64,000 bases of DNA, from NCBI GenBank assembly GCA_903862715.1, contig CAIOYY010000036.1, positions 1 to 64,000 on the forward strand, given 5' to 3'. The DNA is from an uncultured Alphaproteobacteria bacterium (GTDB taxonomy: Bacteria; Pseudomonadota; Alphaproteobacteria; Micropepsales; Micropepsaceae). Below the pieces are notes generated by a model. The model made no database searches. It was not told the DNA's origin and worked only from the letters and a program-made list of their open reading frames with translations. Numbering within the stretch: position 1 is the first letter of the stretch; every line of letters begins with the position of its first letter. A program made the position numbers and the translations under genes. Below, piece by piece: positions 35,278 through 45,513 of this stretch.

Positions 35278-38200
35278 TCACGCGGATTCGTTGGCCAATT
35301 TCTGAATTTCGCTATTCGCCAGGGTGAGTTTGCCGATGGAGGGGGCCTCGCCCTGCTCGAATTCGTCCAGAAAAGCCTGTGCCTGGGCGAGCGCATCCGC
35401 CCGCTTCACGGCCCAGGCCTGAGCTGCCTTCGCGCCGTCCTCTTCCGTTGCGATGGGGCCGGCGGCCGACAATGCTTCGCCGGCAAGAAAGCGTTGGGCC
35501 GAATTGAGATCGTCGAAAATGCGCCGTAGCGCCAGACGGTCCCAATGGTCCGAGGTGACGACATTGGCGATCTGCGCCCGCAACCGGTCTAGGCGTGCGC
35601 TTTCGCCAACGGCAATGAACGCGCCCGCTGCCGCCGTGAACGGTAAGGAGCACTGTCCGGCGAGAAGGACGATTTCCGGGACCGCGGCGATCACGGGCAA
35701 AAGTGCGACGTCGCGTGCTATATCATCCGGCACCTTCGCCGCGCGGAGCGCTTCGAGGCGTGCGGTGGCGGTTTCGGCTTCGAGTGCCGTGACACCGCTC
35801 GGGAAAAGCGATTTCAGCACCGCAGTGCCTTCGCTATGCGCATCAATGGTAGGGCCGAGTGCGGCATCGGACGGCAAATGCGCAATGAACCAATGGCCCA
35901 CGCGGCGCAGGAACTCACCGATATCGGCCATCATGGCATATTGGATCTCCGCCGCGACTTTTAGATCCAGCGTGTCGATACGGTCTTTGAGGCTGGACAG
36001 ACCAAATGCGCCATCAGCGATGGCGAAGGCCCGCGCCGCGCGCCAAGGCTCCGCATTGGAAAGTTCGCGCATCCGAAAAGCGAAAAGAGGTCCCGCAAGA
36101 TTGACGGTTCTGTTCACGAGCTGTGTTGCAACGATATCGCGCTTCAGGCGATGCCTGCCCAGTTCCTCGCCGAATTTCGCAACAGCGCGAGGGGGAAAAT
36201 AATCCTGGAGCAAGGTCTCGAAATAAGGGTCTTCCGGCAGCGCGCTCGCGCTTACATCGTGTAAGAGATCGAGCTTGGCATAGGCTAGGAGCAACGCGAT
36301 TTCCGGCCGCGTCAGGCCCCCGCCCGCCTTCGCGATTTCACCAAATGCTTCATCCCGCGGCAGTTTTTCGACCGCGCGTTGCAGGCGTCCTGTGCGTTCG
36401 AGGTCGCGGACAAAACGCGCCGAGGCTTCGAGGTCCTCCCGCGCCGTGCTCTGCGCAACCGAGATGGCCAGAGTCTGGTCGTAATTGTCCTGCAATACGA
36501 GGTTCGCCACTTTGTCGGTCATGGCAAAAAGAAGCTGATCGCGCTCGTCCCACGAGATCTCACCGCGCCTGAGGGGCGCATTCATCAGAATCTTTAGATT
36601 CACTTCATGATCGGAGGTATCAACCCCGGCGGAATTGTCGATAGCGTCGGTATTCACGCGGCCACCTTCGTGAGCCTCGCCGCCTTCGCGCGCATATTCG
36701 ACGCGGCCCAGCTGCGTCATGCCGAGATTGGCGCCTTCGCCGATCACATGTGCCTGCACGTCCTTGCCGTCCACACGTAGTGAATCATTGGCACGGTCGC
36801 CGACATCCGCGTGACTTTCTGCGGTGGACTTCACGAATGTCCCGATGCCGCCGAAGAAAAGAAGATCGGTGCTGGTGGTTAAGAGCGCGCGGATAATTTC
36901 CTGTGGCGTCGCTTCGTCTTTTGTGAGGCCCGTTAACGCCTTCATCTGAGCCGTCAGCCGGAACTCCTTGGCACTGCGCGGAATGACGCCGCCACCTTCG
37001 GAAATCAATTCCTTGGCGTAATCCTTCCAGGACGAGCGGGGCAAATCGAAAAGCCGCTTGCGTTCGGCCCAGCTCCTTTCCGGATCGGGCGCGGGATCGA
37101 AGAAAATGTGCCGGTGATCGAAGGCCGCGACGAGCTTCGTTTTCTCCGACAGCAACATCGCATTGCCGAACACATCGCCTGACATATCGCCGACACCGAT
37201 GCAGGTGAAAGGCTCGGTCTGAATGTCCTGGCCTCGCTCCCGGAAGTGGCGTTTGACGGCTTCCCAAGCACCGCGCGCGGTAATGCCCATTTTCTTGTGG
37301 TCATAGCCCTTGCTGCCACCCGATGCGAAGGCATCGCCCAGCCAGAATTCGCGCTCCAGCGCGAGAGCGTTGGCAATGTCGGAGAAGCTCGCCGTACCTT
37401 TATCGGCGGCCACCACGAGATAGGGATCGTCGCCATCGTGGCGCACGACATTCGCCGGAGGAATAATCGTTCCGTCCGCCGAGATATTGTCGGTGAGATC
37501 GAGTAGAGCCGAGATGAATGTCTTGTAGGCGGCAATGGCGGCCCCCTGGATGTCCTCGCGCGTTGCTTCTTTCGGCAATTGCTTGGGATAGAAGCCGCCT
37601 TTTGCGCCGACCGGAACAATAACGGCATTTTTAACCTGCTGCGCCTTTACGAGGCCGAGCACTTCGGTGCGGAAATCCTCGGCGCGGTCGGACCAGCGAA
37701 TCCCACCCCGCGCCACCGGTCCGAAGCGCAGATGAACTCCTTCGACTTCCGGCGAATAGACAAAAATTTCAACATGGGGAACGGGCGCAGGCAGCATGTC
37801 CAGGCGGGCGCTGTCGAGTTTGATCGCAAGCGACGACCGGAATGCGCCGTCCTCCGAACGCTGGAAGAAATTCGTCCGAAGCGATGCATCAACGACCGCG
37901 AGGAAGGCGCGGATGATCCGATCTTCATCGGCATTGGGAACATTTTCCAGTGCGGCGTCGATGCGTTCGCGAATAGATGCGGCATCGCGCGTTCGCGCCT
38001 TCGAATCCGAAAAGGCGTCGGGATCGTGCGCGGCGTAAAAAAGATCAATGAGCTGGAGCGCGATTTCAGAATTTCGCACCAGGGCTGCTTCCATATAGTT
38101 CTGGCTGAAGGTCAGGCCCGTCTGGCGCAGAAATTTCGCCGCCATGCGTAGGATACTTACATCGCGCCAGGTCAGTTCGGTGAGAAGAATGAGGCGGTTG

Positions 38201-40170
38201 AATCCGTCCGATTCCGCTTCGCCGCGCCATATCGCGTGAAACGCATCTTCCAGATGCGTCTTTACGCGGGCGAGGTCGACCGTTCCGCCCTCGGCAGGCT
38301 CCATGAGAAAATCGAGCACGGCCACGCGCCGCTCCTCGCCGGTCTTGTCTTTCGGCGTCAACAGAAACGTGTCCTCGGCGATGACCTTCAGGCCGAGATT
38401 TTCGAAGACGGGAACGCTGTCCGAGAGGGAAACATAATCATCTCTCGCCAGCACTTTCAGGCGCAGATAGTGGTCCTCGTCGTCCGGTTCATTGCGTTCA
38501 TAGACGTGGACGAGAAGATTGCCGCCCGGTGTTTGTCCCGAGAGGACGCGTTCCACCAATGCAATATCCCCGATAGCATCTGCCGGCGTAAACGTATCGC
38601 GATAGGCGGGCGGAAATGCGCCCGTGTACCGCGTTTCAAGAATGTCTCCCGCTGCCTCGCCGTGACGTGCGGCCAACGTATCGGTGAATTCATCGTCCCA
38701 GGTTCGTATGACCGCGCGAATTTCGGCTTCGAGTTCACGCGCATCCACATGCGGGCGCGGTCCCGGATTGCGGCCGATAATGAAATGGACGCGTGCCAGC
38801 GCATCCTGCTCGAGCGACGGAGTTGCGCTGGACGTTCTTCCGTCGAAAGAGCGCGCGAGAATGGCATGGATTTTTTCGCGAACGGTGGTGTTGTAGCGCT
38901 CGCGGGGCACGAAAACGAGCGCGGAAACATAACGATCAAAGCGGTCGAACCGCAGGAAGACGCGGACTTTAGGCCGTTGTACCAGCGCGAGAATGCCGAG
39001 CGCGGTATCGAGCAATTCCTCTTCGCTGATCTGAAACAATTCATCGCGCGGATATGTGTTGAGGATATGGGCCAGCGCTTTGCCGTCATGGCTTTCTATC
39101 GGTAGGCCGGAGCCCGCCAATGCGCGGGCCACTTTCTGCCGCAAGAGCGGAATGGTGGGCGGAAACTGGCTGTAGGCCGTCGATGTGAAAAGGCCCACGA
39201 ATCGACGTTCACCCTTCAGCGTACCGGTCTGATCGAAGCGTTTGATACCGATATAATCCATATAGACGCGGCGATGGACGGGCGAGCGTTCATTCGATTT
39301 GGCAATGATCAGCGGGTTGGGCTTGGTCAGAAAATCCCGAACCTCAGGCGTGAGGTTCGAACGGTCCGTGCCGCGCCGCACGACGCGCCTTTCCGGGTCA
39401 GCGAGAAGGCCGAGGCCGGTCGAAAAATCGGGATCAAGCTTTCCGTTTCCGCTTCCGTCGAACAGGTAATCGCGCGCACCCAGAAATGTAAAATGATTGT
39501 CGGCAAGCCACTCAAGGAAAGCCAAGCTTTCCGAGAGCTGCGTTTCCGGAACGTCCGGAGGATTGTTCTTCAGCTCGACGGTGGTATCACGCAAGCGCGC
39601 CACCATCGCGGTCCAGTCGCGGACCGCAGCATATACGTTTTCGAATATTTTGCGAAGGCCGCTACGCAACGCCTCCAGCTGTTCCTTGTCGGCCGCACCC
39701 AGCGCGAGCACGATGACGCTCTCCGTCACGGGCTCCGCAAGGCCGTCATGTTTGCGGGCCATGATGGGGTGAAAGGCGGCGCGGATATTGAAGCCCCGCG
39801 CGCTGACCTCGGCAATGCAGGAATCGTAAAGAAAAGGCATGTCGTCATTCACGGCGACGAGAATGGCCTCGGGTCTTGCAGTGTCTGTTGCGTCGGCAAG
39901 ATCGAAGGTTTCGACCAGGCAACGCCCTGGGGTGCGCGTTGCGCTTGTCCGATAGACATGACCTACCAGACCGGCGAGCTCCGCACCGGTAAAGCGGACA
40001 ATGTCTTCCGTGATGGCGTAGCGTGTGAAAGAGGAAAAGAACGCGGAGAGAAGCGGATCCGACGTGCCGATTAAATGCGTCGCGGCCGCCAAAACAGCAC
40101 CAGCTTCGGCAGAATCATGGTGGGGTTTCGGAACGGGAAGGGCCGCTCTCACTCTTGCTCTGTCGCGCAT
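35278..40170 (-). CDS. NAD-specific glutamate dehydrogenase, large (GDH180) type
   Basis: Catabolic oxidative deamination of glutamate to 2-oxoglutarate. 1630 residues, as for the 180-kDa class. The N-terminal regulatory part has PEAILVAVNDDMPFLYDS and FHPIMARKHDG. The catalytic centre shows GGIRWSDRAEDFRTEVLGLVKAQQVKNAVIVP and GAKGGFYPKQLP, with the dehydrogenase Lys and Gly-rich loop, and GVGDMSGDVFGNAMLLS plus LLFFGGIGTFVKS in the cofactor domain. The C-terminal region (FAKLDLLHDVSAS.., about 1250-1630) is helical. It is alone in its transcription unit and divergent from the exonuclease gene, with about 210 bases between. Confidence 0.97.
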   Translation of the reverse strand: MRDRARVRAALPVPKPHHDSAEAGAVLAAATHLIGTSDPLLSAFFSSFTRYAITEDIVRFTGAELAGLVGHVYRTSATRTPGRCLVETFDLADATDTARPEAILVAVNDDMPFLYDSCIAEVSARGFNIRAAFHPIMARKHDGLAEPVTESVIVLALGAADKEQLEALRSGLRKIFENVYAAVRDWTAMVARLRDTTVELKNNPPDVPETQLSESLAFLEWLADNHFTFLGARDYLFDGSGNGKLDPDFSTGLGLLADPERRVVRRGTDRSNLTPEVRDFLTKPNPLIIAKSNERSPVHRRVYMDYIGIKRFDQTGTLKGERRFVGLFTSTAYSQFPPTIPLLRQKVARALAGSGLPIESHDGKALAHILNTYPRDELFQISEEELLDTALGILALVQRPKVRVFLRFDRFDRYVSALVFVPRERYNTTVREKIHAILARSFDGRTSSATPSLEQDALARVHFIIGRNPGPRPHVDARELEAEIRAVIRTWDDEFTDTLAARHGEAAGDILETRYTGAFPPAYRDTFTPADAIGDIALVERVLSGQTPGGNLLVHVYERNEPDDEDHYLRLKVLARDDYVSLSDSVPVFENLGLKVIAEDTFLLTPKDKTGEERRVAVLDFLMEPAEGGTVDLARVKTHLEDAFHAIWRGEAESDGFNRLILLTELTWRDVSILRMAAKFLRQTGLTFSQNYMEAALVRNSEIALQLIDLFYAAHDPDAFSDSKARTRDAASIRERIDAALENVPNADEDRIIRAFLAVVDASLRTNFFQRSEDGAFRSSLAIKLDSARLDMLPAPVPHVEIFVYSPEVEGVHLRFGPVARGGIRWSDRAEDFRTEVLGLVKAQQVKNAVIVPVGAKGGFYPKQLPKEATREDIQGAAIAAYKTFISALLDLTDNISADGTIIPPANVVRHDGDDPYLVVAADKGTASFSDIANALALEREFWLGDAFASGGSKGYDHKKMGITARGAWEAVKRHFRERGQDIQTEPFTCIGVGDMSGDVFGNAMLLSEKTKLVAAFDHRHIFFDPAPDPERSWAERKRLFDLPRSSWKDYAKELISEGGGVIPRSAKEFRLTAQMKALTGLTKDEATPQEIIRALLTTSTDLLFFGGIGTFVKSTAESHADVGDRANDSLRVDGKDVQAHVIGEGANLGMTQLGRVEYAREGGEAHEGGRVNTDAIDNSAGVDTSDHEVNLKILMNAPLRRGEISWDERDQLLFAMTDKVANLVLQDNYDQTLAISVAQSTAREDLEASARFVRDLERTGRLQRAVEKLPRDEAFGEIAKAGGGLTRPEIALLLAYAKLDLLHDVSASALPEDPYFETLLQDYFPPRAVAKFGEELGRHRLKRDIVATQLVNRTVNLAGPLFAFRMRELSNAEPWRAARAFAIADGAFGLSSLKDRIDTLDLKVAAEIQYAMMADIGEFLRRVGHWFIAHLPSDAALGPTIDAHSEGTAVLKSLFPSGVTALEAETATARLEALRAAKVPDDIARDVALLPVIAAVPEIVLLAGQCSLPFTAAAGAFIAVGESARLDRLRAQIANVVTSDHWDRLALRRIFDDLNSAQRFLAGEALSAAGPIATEEDGAKAAQAWAVKRADALAQAQAFLDEFEQGEAPSIGKLTLANSEIQKLANESA

Positions 40171-40380
40171 GGTCTGCTGTTAGCTCCCTCGGCTCTCAGC
40201 GCCGTGTGGTGCAAGCCGGTTTCCGGTCCCCGATCTATAACGCCATCGGGTTATAAGGGTTCTATGCGATGACGCTGTTTCAGGGAAAGAGCAGAAAGAA
40301 AGAATTGCGGCAGGCCCTTTCGGAGTAGATGTTGTGGTAACAATGGGAACTCTGGTTTCCCCGCACCATTTGGGTTCCCC
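40171..40380. promoter_or_regulatory. Divergent promoter region of the glutamate dehydrogenase and exonuclease genes
   Basis: No gene is supportable here. A perfect inverted repeat TATAAC-GCCATCGG-GTTATA lies at 40236-40255, about 66 bases upstream of the dehydrogenase start, and is a possible regulator site. Promoter elements cannot be fixed by eye. Confidence 0.35.
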
Positions 40381-40977
40381 TTGTCCAAGAAACGCCGTTC
40401 CTATGCCGTCATCTTTGATCTTGAATTTACCTCCTGGGAGGGCTCGCGCGCACGCGGCTGGTCGCTGCCGGACGAAAAGCGGGAGGTCATACAGATCGGC
40501 GCGGTGAAACTTGATGTCGCAGACCTCCAATGCGTTGATGAATTCGAGATTCTCGTGCGCCCGCGGTTCAATGCCGTGCTATCGGATTATATCACTGCGC
40601 TGACGGGCATCACCAATGAGGCCATGTCCTTGCGCGGAACCGATTTCGTAACGGCCTATCGCGCCTTTCTTGAATTTGCCGATGAAGCGCCGCTCTGGGC
40701 ATTCGGGCGCGACGATCTCATTTTCAAGGAGAATATTCGTCTGTATGGCTGGGAAGGTGTTTTATCGATTCCGCCCTACAGCAACGTCATTCCGTGGTTT
40801 GCAGAGGGGGGAAACGATCTGACCGGCAAGCACGCCTCCGATGTCGCGGAAGCGGCGGGCACAGTGTTCGAAGGCCGCCGGCACGACGCGCTTGCCGATG
40901 CGCGCGGCGTAGCTGCCGGCATGCGCAAAGCAATTGCGGACGGCGCCGCCAATCCTTTCCTCGAAGATCGCAGATGA
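40381..40977 (+). CDS. DEDDh-type 3'-5' exonuclease-like protein
   Basis: 198 residues of the RNase T/DnaQ superfamily (KapD/ERI-1-like). Exo I is VIFDLEFTSWEGS with the D-x-E pair, Exo II lies around ALTGITNEAM.. and LWAFGRDDLIFKEN, and Exo III is RRHDALADARGVAAG, giving the DEDDh His and Asp. The start is TTG 40381: no in-frame ATG or GTG is near, and the first residues (SKKRRSYAVIFDLE) are typical. The ATGA overlap with the next gene implies translational coupling. The substrate, RNA or DNA, cannot be told. Confidence 0.85.
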   Translation: MSKKRRSYAVIFDLEFTSWEGSRARGWSLPDEKREVIQIGAVKLDVADLQCVDEFEILVRPRFNAVLSDYITALTGITNEAMSLRGTDFVTAYRAFLEFADEAPLWAFGRDDLIFKENIRLYGWEGVLSIPPYSNVIPWFAEGGNDLTGKHASDVAEAAGTVFEGRRHDALADARGVAAGMRKAIADGAANPFLEDRR

Positions 40978-41378
40978 GCGACGCCGACGACATCATCAAG
41001 CGGCTCGGTCTAATGCCCCATCCGGAAGGCGGGTTTTACCGCGAGACATTCCGCGATACGCGCGAGGATGGCGCAAGAGCGCATTCGACAGCGATTTATT
41101 ATCTGCTGCGCGCGGGCGAGATATCGCGCTGGCACCGGGTCGATGCCGCGGAAATCTGGCATTTCTATAGTGGCGCGCCGCTCGAAATTTTCGTCGGCGA
41201 GACGGTCGCGTCGCCCGCACGTCATGTCCTGGGATCGGATATCGCGCGCGGCGAAAACCCGCAGATCGTCGTTCCGAAGAATATCTGGCAGAGCGCGCGA
41301 AGCCTTGGAGCCTTTACGCTTGTGGGCTGCACGGTTGCGCCCGGATTCGAATTTTCGGGCTTCGAATTCGCGCCTTAG
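40974..41378 (+). CDS. Cupin-like DUF985 protein
   Basis: 134 residues of the DUF985 cupin family: IIKRLGLMPHPEGGFYRETFRD, STAIYYLLRAGEISRWHRVDAAEIWHFYSGAPLEI, then VPKNIWQSARSLGAFTLVGCTVAPGFEFSGFEFA. Histidines in the WHRVDAAEIWHFYSG block could bind a metal, as in other cupins, but the family's reaction is not known to me. It overlaps the exonuclease gene by 4 bases and its stop overlaps the convergent secreted-protein gene stop by 4 bases. Confidence 0.88.
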   Translation: MSDADDIIKRLGLMPHPEGGFYRETFRDTREDGARAHSTAIYYLLRAGEISRWHRVDAAEIWHFYSGAPLEIFVGETVASPARHVLGSDIARGENPQIVVPKNIWQSARSLGAFTLVGCTVAPGFEFSGFEFAP

Positions 41379-42163
41379 GGAGCCGCGTTCGCGTCCGGGC
41401 CCCGCTGGATCGCATCAACAATCGCGCGTGAAGACGGGCGGTCGGATGCTTCTCCATCGGCATCGAAGGAGACCGTAACGACCTCGTTCTCCACTTCGAC
41501 AGCGGCCGCTTCGGCGGCAACTATTCGCACGACCTTTATTCGGTCGGCATAAGCCGCCTTGGTGTCCCGGTTTTCCGAAAGTTCGCTTAACGCATAGGAG
41601 GCGTTGCGCATGGCATCAATGGCGAGAGAGCGGACGCGGTTGCCCCGGGAGATGCGCTCCCAATTCGCCGCGAAGCCGACATTGAGCCGTTCCTCCGTTT
41701 CAAGATTCTGAGAAAGCGTTGCCGCAAAATGCTGGGTCTCACGCGCGGTAACCGGCCGCGGTTCGAGATTGGGCGCATTGCCCATGCGCTCGGCGGGAAT
41801 GCCGTTCGGGGTGCGCTTCGTGTAGAGCGTCACGCCGCCCCAGCCGCTCACCGCCAGCGCGACATCGCCGGTATCATATTTCAGTACGCGTCCGCCCAAT
41901 GTGGACGGTTCCACGGTTAGGTAGAAAATCTCCTCGCTGTCGGCAAAGCGCAGGCGGACATTCCCGCCCTGATGATCGATCCAGAACTGCGCTTCGTCCC
42001 CGGCGGCGTAATGGCCGTCCTCGGGCTGCGGACCGGTCGGTGTGATCATCAGGCGTTGCGGCTCGACCGTGTTGGTCTGCGCCGCCGCTGGCAGGGCGAT
42101 CATCAAAGACGCCAATACGGCAGCAAGGACAATGCCTGGCCGATGAGCCTTTCGGTGTCGCAA
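41375..42163 (-). CDS. Putative exported protein of unknown function
   Basis: The frame is open to 42673, but the region up to residue 170 reads like non-coding GC-rich DNA. I choose TTG 42163, which has AGGATCGAAA upstream and gives a clean signal peptide (MRHRKAHRPGIVLAAVLASL, cleavage near PAAAQT). The mature part of about 230 residues contains QFWIDHQGGNVRLRFADSEEIFYL and VSGWGGVTLYTKRTPNG, followed by a helical half. It may belong to the DUF4908 group seen in Alphaproteobacteria, but this is recollection without a search. Function unknown. Confidence 0.65.
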   Translation of the reverse strand: MRHRKAHRPGIVLAAVLASLMIALPAAAQTNTVEPQRLMITPTGPQPEDGHYAAGDEAQFWIDHQGGNVRLRFADSEEIFYLTVEPSTLGGRVLKYDTGDVALAVSGWGGVTLYTKRTPNGIPAERMGNAPNLEPRPVTARETQHFAATLSQNLETEERLNVGFAANWERISRGNRVRSLAIDAMRNASYALSELSENRDTKAAYADRIKVVRIVAAEAAAVEVENEVVTVSFDADGEASDRPSSRAIVDAIQRGPDANAAP

Positions 42164-42672
42164 TTTCGATCCTGAATCCTGGCCTCGTCTGCCGCCTGGC
42201 GGACCCTCGGGTCCTGTCCGCAACTCGAATATGGGGCGAACGTGGCAACAATGTGGAGCGTTTCTTAGAGCTATTCGAATGTGCTGCCCTCTCATCCTCG
42301 CTTGCGCCGAGCGTCTTAGCAGCGGAGCGGCGGATTTGCGACCGGCAGACACAGGCGAAACGCCTATGATTTTTGCATCGTCCCGCCCATATGCCCGGAA
42401 AACGGGCCAATATCGTCCGTCGTTGCCGATGACAAGGCGAAAGCGGTGCTTCTTTCCTCTTTGGCCTCTTTGGATCGATCCACCATTGCGGAGCGCACGC
42501 GGGTAGAGAATAACACAGCCAGGTGCAAGACTTCCGGCGTGTCGGTTTTCTCGGGATTTGGCTACAAATTCCGGCGGTATTCGCGGTAGCCTTCGCAAAT
42601 AAATGGAATTAATGTCCGCGCCGATTCCCACCCACCGAAAACCCGCATTCGCGGAAGGCAAAAGAGGGCCCA
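42164..42672. other. Non-coding region upstream of acnA
   Basis: About 510 bases between the divergent exported-protein gene and acnA, with several open frames but none with a ribosome binding site, signal or recognisable product. It must contain the acnA promoter; the acnA ribosome binding site AGAGGG is at its right end. I see no iron-regulator box (Fur/Irr/RirA-like) that I would defend. Confidence 0.4.
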
Positions 42673-45384
42673 ATGCCTAGCCTCGACAGCTTCAAATCGC
42701 GCCGCAAACTTACTGTCGGCAAGAAAACCTACGTCTATTTCAACCTGAAGGCCGCCGAAAAGAACGGGTTGAAGGGCGTTTCACGCCTTCCCTTTTCGCT
42801 GAAGGTTCTGCTTGAGAACCTTCTTCGCAATGAAGACGGCAAGACGGTCACCAAGGAAGACATCAAGGCGATCGCCGCCTGGGGCAAAACGCGGTCCTCG
42901 ACGCGCGAAATCGCTTTCCGTCCGGCGCGCGTGCTGATGCAGGATTTCACCGGCGTTCCGGCTGTCGTCGATCTCGCAGCGATGCGCGACGCCATGGCGG
43001 CGCTGAAGGGCGATCCGGAAAAGATCAATCCGTTGACGCCGGTCGATCTCGTGATCGACCACTCGGTGATGGTCGATGCGTTCGGCCATAAGGATTCGTT
43101 CAAAAAGAACGTGGCGCTGGAATATGAACGCAACGGCGAGCGCTATTCGTTTCTGCGCTGGGGCCAGCAGGGCTTCGATCGGTTCCGCGTCGTACCGCCC
43201 GGCACCGGCATCTGTCACCAGGTCAATCTTGAATATCTCGGCCAGACGGTGTGGACCGACAAGATCAAGGAAGGCAAAGGCGCCGCGGTCGAATACGCCT
43301 ATCCCGATACTGTCGTCGGCACCGATTCGCACACGACGATGATCAACGGCCTTTCGGTTCTCGGTTGGGGCGTCGGCGGCATCGAAGCGGAAGCCGCGAT
43401 GCTCGGCCAGCCGATCTCGATGCTGATTCCCGAAGTCGTCGGCTTCAAGTTTACGGGTAAGCTGCGCGCCGGCTGTACCGCGACCGATCTCGTTCTCACC
43501 GTGACACAGATGCTGCGCAAGCAGGGCGTTGTCGGAAAATTCGTCGAGTTTTACGGTACGGGTCTCGATGCCATGCCGCTCGAAGACCGCGCGACCATCG
43601 CCAATATGGCGCCGGAATATGGTGCGACCTGCGGCATCTTCCCGATCGACACGGAAACCCTGCGCTTTCTCAAGGCAACAGCGCGTAATCCCCAGCGTAT
43701 CGCGCTGGTCGAAAAATATGCCAAGGCCCAGGGTCTTTTCCGCACAGGGAAAAGCGAGGAAGCGGTTTTCACCGATACGCTGCATCTCGATCTCGACGCC
43801 GTGGAACCGAGCATGGCAGGCCCCCGCCGTCCACAGGACCGCGTGGCCCTGCCGAATGTCGGCCCCGAATTCGACGACGCGCTGAAGAATTTCTTCAAGA
43901 AGGCGGGCGATGAAGGTCGTCGTGTGGAGGTCGAAGGCGGCGGGTATTCCATCGGACATGGCGATGTTGCGATTGCCGCGATCACGTCCTGCACCAATAC
44001 GTCCAATCCCTATGTGATGCTGGGCGCCGGCTTGATCGCCGACAAAGCGGTGAAACTCGGACTTAAAGTGCGTCCGTGGGTGAAAACCTCGCTCGCGCCG
44101 GGTAGTCAGATCGTTACCGACTATTTTGCCAAATCGGGACTCGACAAGCCGCTCAACAAGCTTGGGTTCAATCTCGTCGGCTATGGTTGCACGACCTGCA
44201 TCGGCAATTCCGGACCGCTGCCGGACGAGGTCGCCAAAGCAGTGACGGATGGCGATCTCGTGGTGGCGTCGGTTTTGTCGGGCAACCGCAATTTCGAAGG
44301 CCGCGTACACGCACAGGTGCGCGCGAATTATCTCGCCTCGCCGATGCTCGTCGTCGCCTACGCACTCGCCGGCAATATCAATATCGACCTGACGAAGGAG
44401 CCGATCGGCTTCGACTCCAAGAAGCGTCCGGTTTTCCTGCGCGATATCTGGCCGACCCAGAAGGAAATCGCCGACACGGTGCGCAAGTGCGTGACCCCGG
44501 CCATGTTCCGGGCGCGCTATGCCGACGTGTTCGAAGGCAGCGCCATCTGGCGGAAAGTCAAGGCCAACAAGGGCAAGACCTACAAATGGGATGGTGACTC
44601 GACCTATGTGAAAAACCCGCCCTATTTCGAAGGCATGACGATGACGCCCAAGCCCGTGACCGACATTATCGGTGCGCGGGTTCTCGGCGTCTTCGGCGAT
44701 TCCATTACGACCGACCACATCAGTCCCGCAGGATCGATCAAGAAGGACGGACCGGCCGGCAAATATCTGATGGCCAATGGCGTTCCGCCTGCCGATTTCA
44801 ATTCCTACGGCGCGCGTCGCGGCAATCATGAGGTCATGATGCGCGGCACCTTCGCCAATATCCGTATCCGCAACGAGATGATGGGCGGACGGGAAGGCGG
44901 CAATACGATCTATTATTCCGCTGCGGCGCCTTCGGGCGAAGAAATGTCGATTTACGATGCGGCCATGAAATATCAGGCCGAAGACGTGCCGACGGTTATC
45001 TTCGCAGGGAAGGAATATGGCACCGGGTCCTCGCGCGACTGGGCGGCGAAGGGGCCGCGTCTCCTGGGCGTTGCCGCCGTTATCGCAGAATCCTTCGAGC
45101 GCATTCACCGTTCCAACCTGGTCGGCATGGGCATCTTGCCGCTCGAATTCGAAGGCGGGAAAACGCGCAATGATTACGCGTTGACCGGACGTGAGACCGT
45201 CGAGATCGTCGGCCTCGCATCGGGCGTCAAGCCGCGCCAGCATATTGTAGCGAAGATCACCTATCCGGATGGGAGAACGGCGGACATGCCGCTCGTCACG
45301 CGCATCGATACGCTTGATGAAGTCGCCTATTTTGTGAATGGCGGTATCCTGCATCACGTGCTGCGTAACCTTCTGGCGGCATGA
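42673..45384 (+). CDS. acnA: Aconitate hydratase A
   Basis: Isomerises citrate to isocitrate in the TCA cycle; a [4Fe-4S] enzyme of the AcnA/IRP type, 903 residues. Cluster ligands are Cys440 (TSCTNTSNP) and Cys506/Cys509 (GCTTCIGNSGPL). DSHTTMINGLSVLGWGVGGIEAEA and the C-terminal swivel domain GVFGDSITTDHISPAGSIK, YGTGSSRDWAAKGPRLLGV and ERIHRSNLVGMGILPLEF are canonical. ATG start with AGAGGG upstream. A hairpin follows the stop. It has long antisense open frames that are codon-bias artefacts. Confidence 0.98.
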   Translation: MPSLDSFKSRRKLTVGKKTYVYFNLKAAEKNGLKGVSRLPFSLKVLLENLLRNEDGKTVTKEDIKAIAAWGKTRSSTREIAFRPARVLMQDFTGVPAVVDLAAMRDAMAALKGDPEKINPLTPVDLVIDHSVMVDAFGHKDSFKKNVALEYERNGERYSFLRWGQQGFDRFRVVPPGTGICHQVNLEYLGQTVWTDKIKEGKGAAVEYAYPDTVVGTDSHTTMINGLSVLGWGVGGIEAEAAMLGQPISMLIPEVVGFKFTGKLRAGCTATDLVLTVTQMLRKQGVVGKFVEFYGTGLDAMPLEDRATIANMAPEYGATCGIFPIDTETLRFLKATARNPQRIALVEKYAKAQGLFRTGKSEEAVFTDTLHLDLDAVEPSMAGPRRPQDRVALPNVGPEFDDALKNFFKKAGDEGRRVEVEGGGYSIGHGDVAIAAITSCTNTSNPYVMLGAGLIADKAVKLGLKVRPWVKTSLAPGSQIVTDYFAKSGLDKPLNKLGFNLVGYGCTTCIGNSGPLPDEVAKAVTDGDLVVASVLSGNRNFEGRVHAQVRANYLASPMLVVAYALAGNINIDLTKEPIGFDSKKRPVFLRDIWPTQKEIADTVRKCVTPAMFRARYADVFEGSAIWRKVKANKGKTYKWDGDSTYVKNPPYFEGMTMTPKPVTDIIGARVLGVFGDSITTDHISPAGSIKKDGPAGKYLMANGVPPADFNSYGARRGNHEVMMRGTFANIRIRNEMMGGREGGNTIYYSAAAPSGEEMSIYDAAMKYQAEDVPTVIFAGKEYGTGSSRDWAAKGPRLLGVAAVIAESFERIHRSNLVGMGILPLEFEGGKTRNDYALTGRETVEIVGLASGVKPRQHIVAKITYPDGRTADMPLVTRIDTLDEVAYFVNGGILHHVLRNLLAA

Positions 45385-45406
45385 TGACATCCATGTTCAC
45401 GCGAAT

Positions 45407-45430
45407 GTGCCTGCCGGAGACGGCAGGCAC
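45407..45430. terminator. Hairpin after acnA
   Basis: GTGCCTGCC, loop GGAGAC, GGCAGGCAC: a perfect 9-bp stem 23 bases after the acnA stop. No T-run follows, so it may act as a 3'-end stabiliser or a weak terminator. Confidence 0.5.
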
Positions 45431-45513
45431 CGCGTGGTACGGGCGGCGCCTCAAGGCTTCGTGATGGCGGCTCCTCTTGGGTGATCGTTTGCCCAGCGCC
45501 TATTGTTTTCCGT

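Noticed and set aside
41375-42673. Long N-terminal extension of the exported unknown protein
   Set aside because: The first 170 residues read like translated non-coding DNA, and the signal peptide appears only at residue 171; the frame would also reach the acnA start codon.
42781-45390. 869-codon open frame antisense to acnA
   Set aside because: Its translation is Arg/Asp/His-rich without any domain and mirrors the codon bias of acnA; aconitase on the plus strand is certain. An artefact of high GC at third positions.
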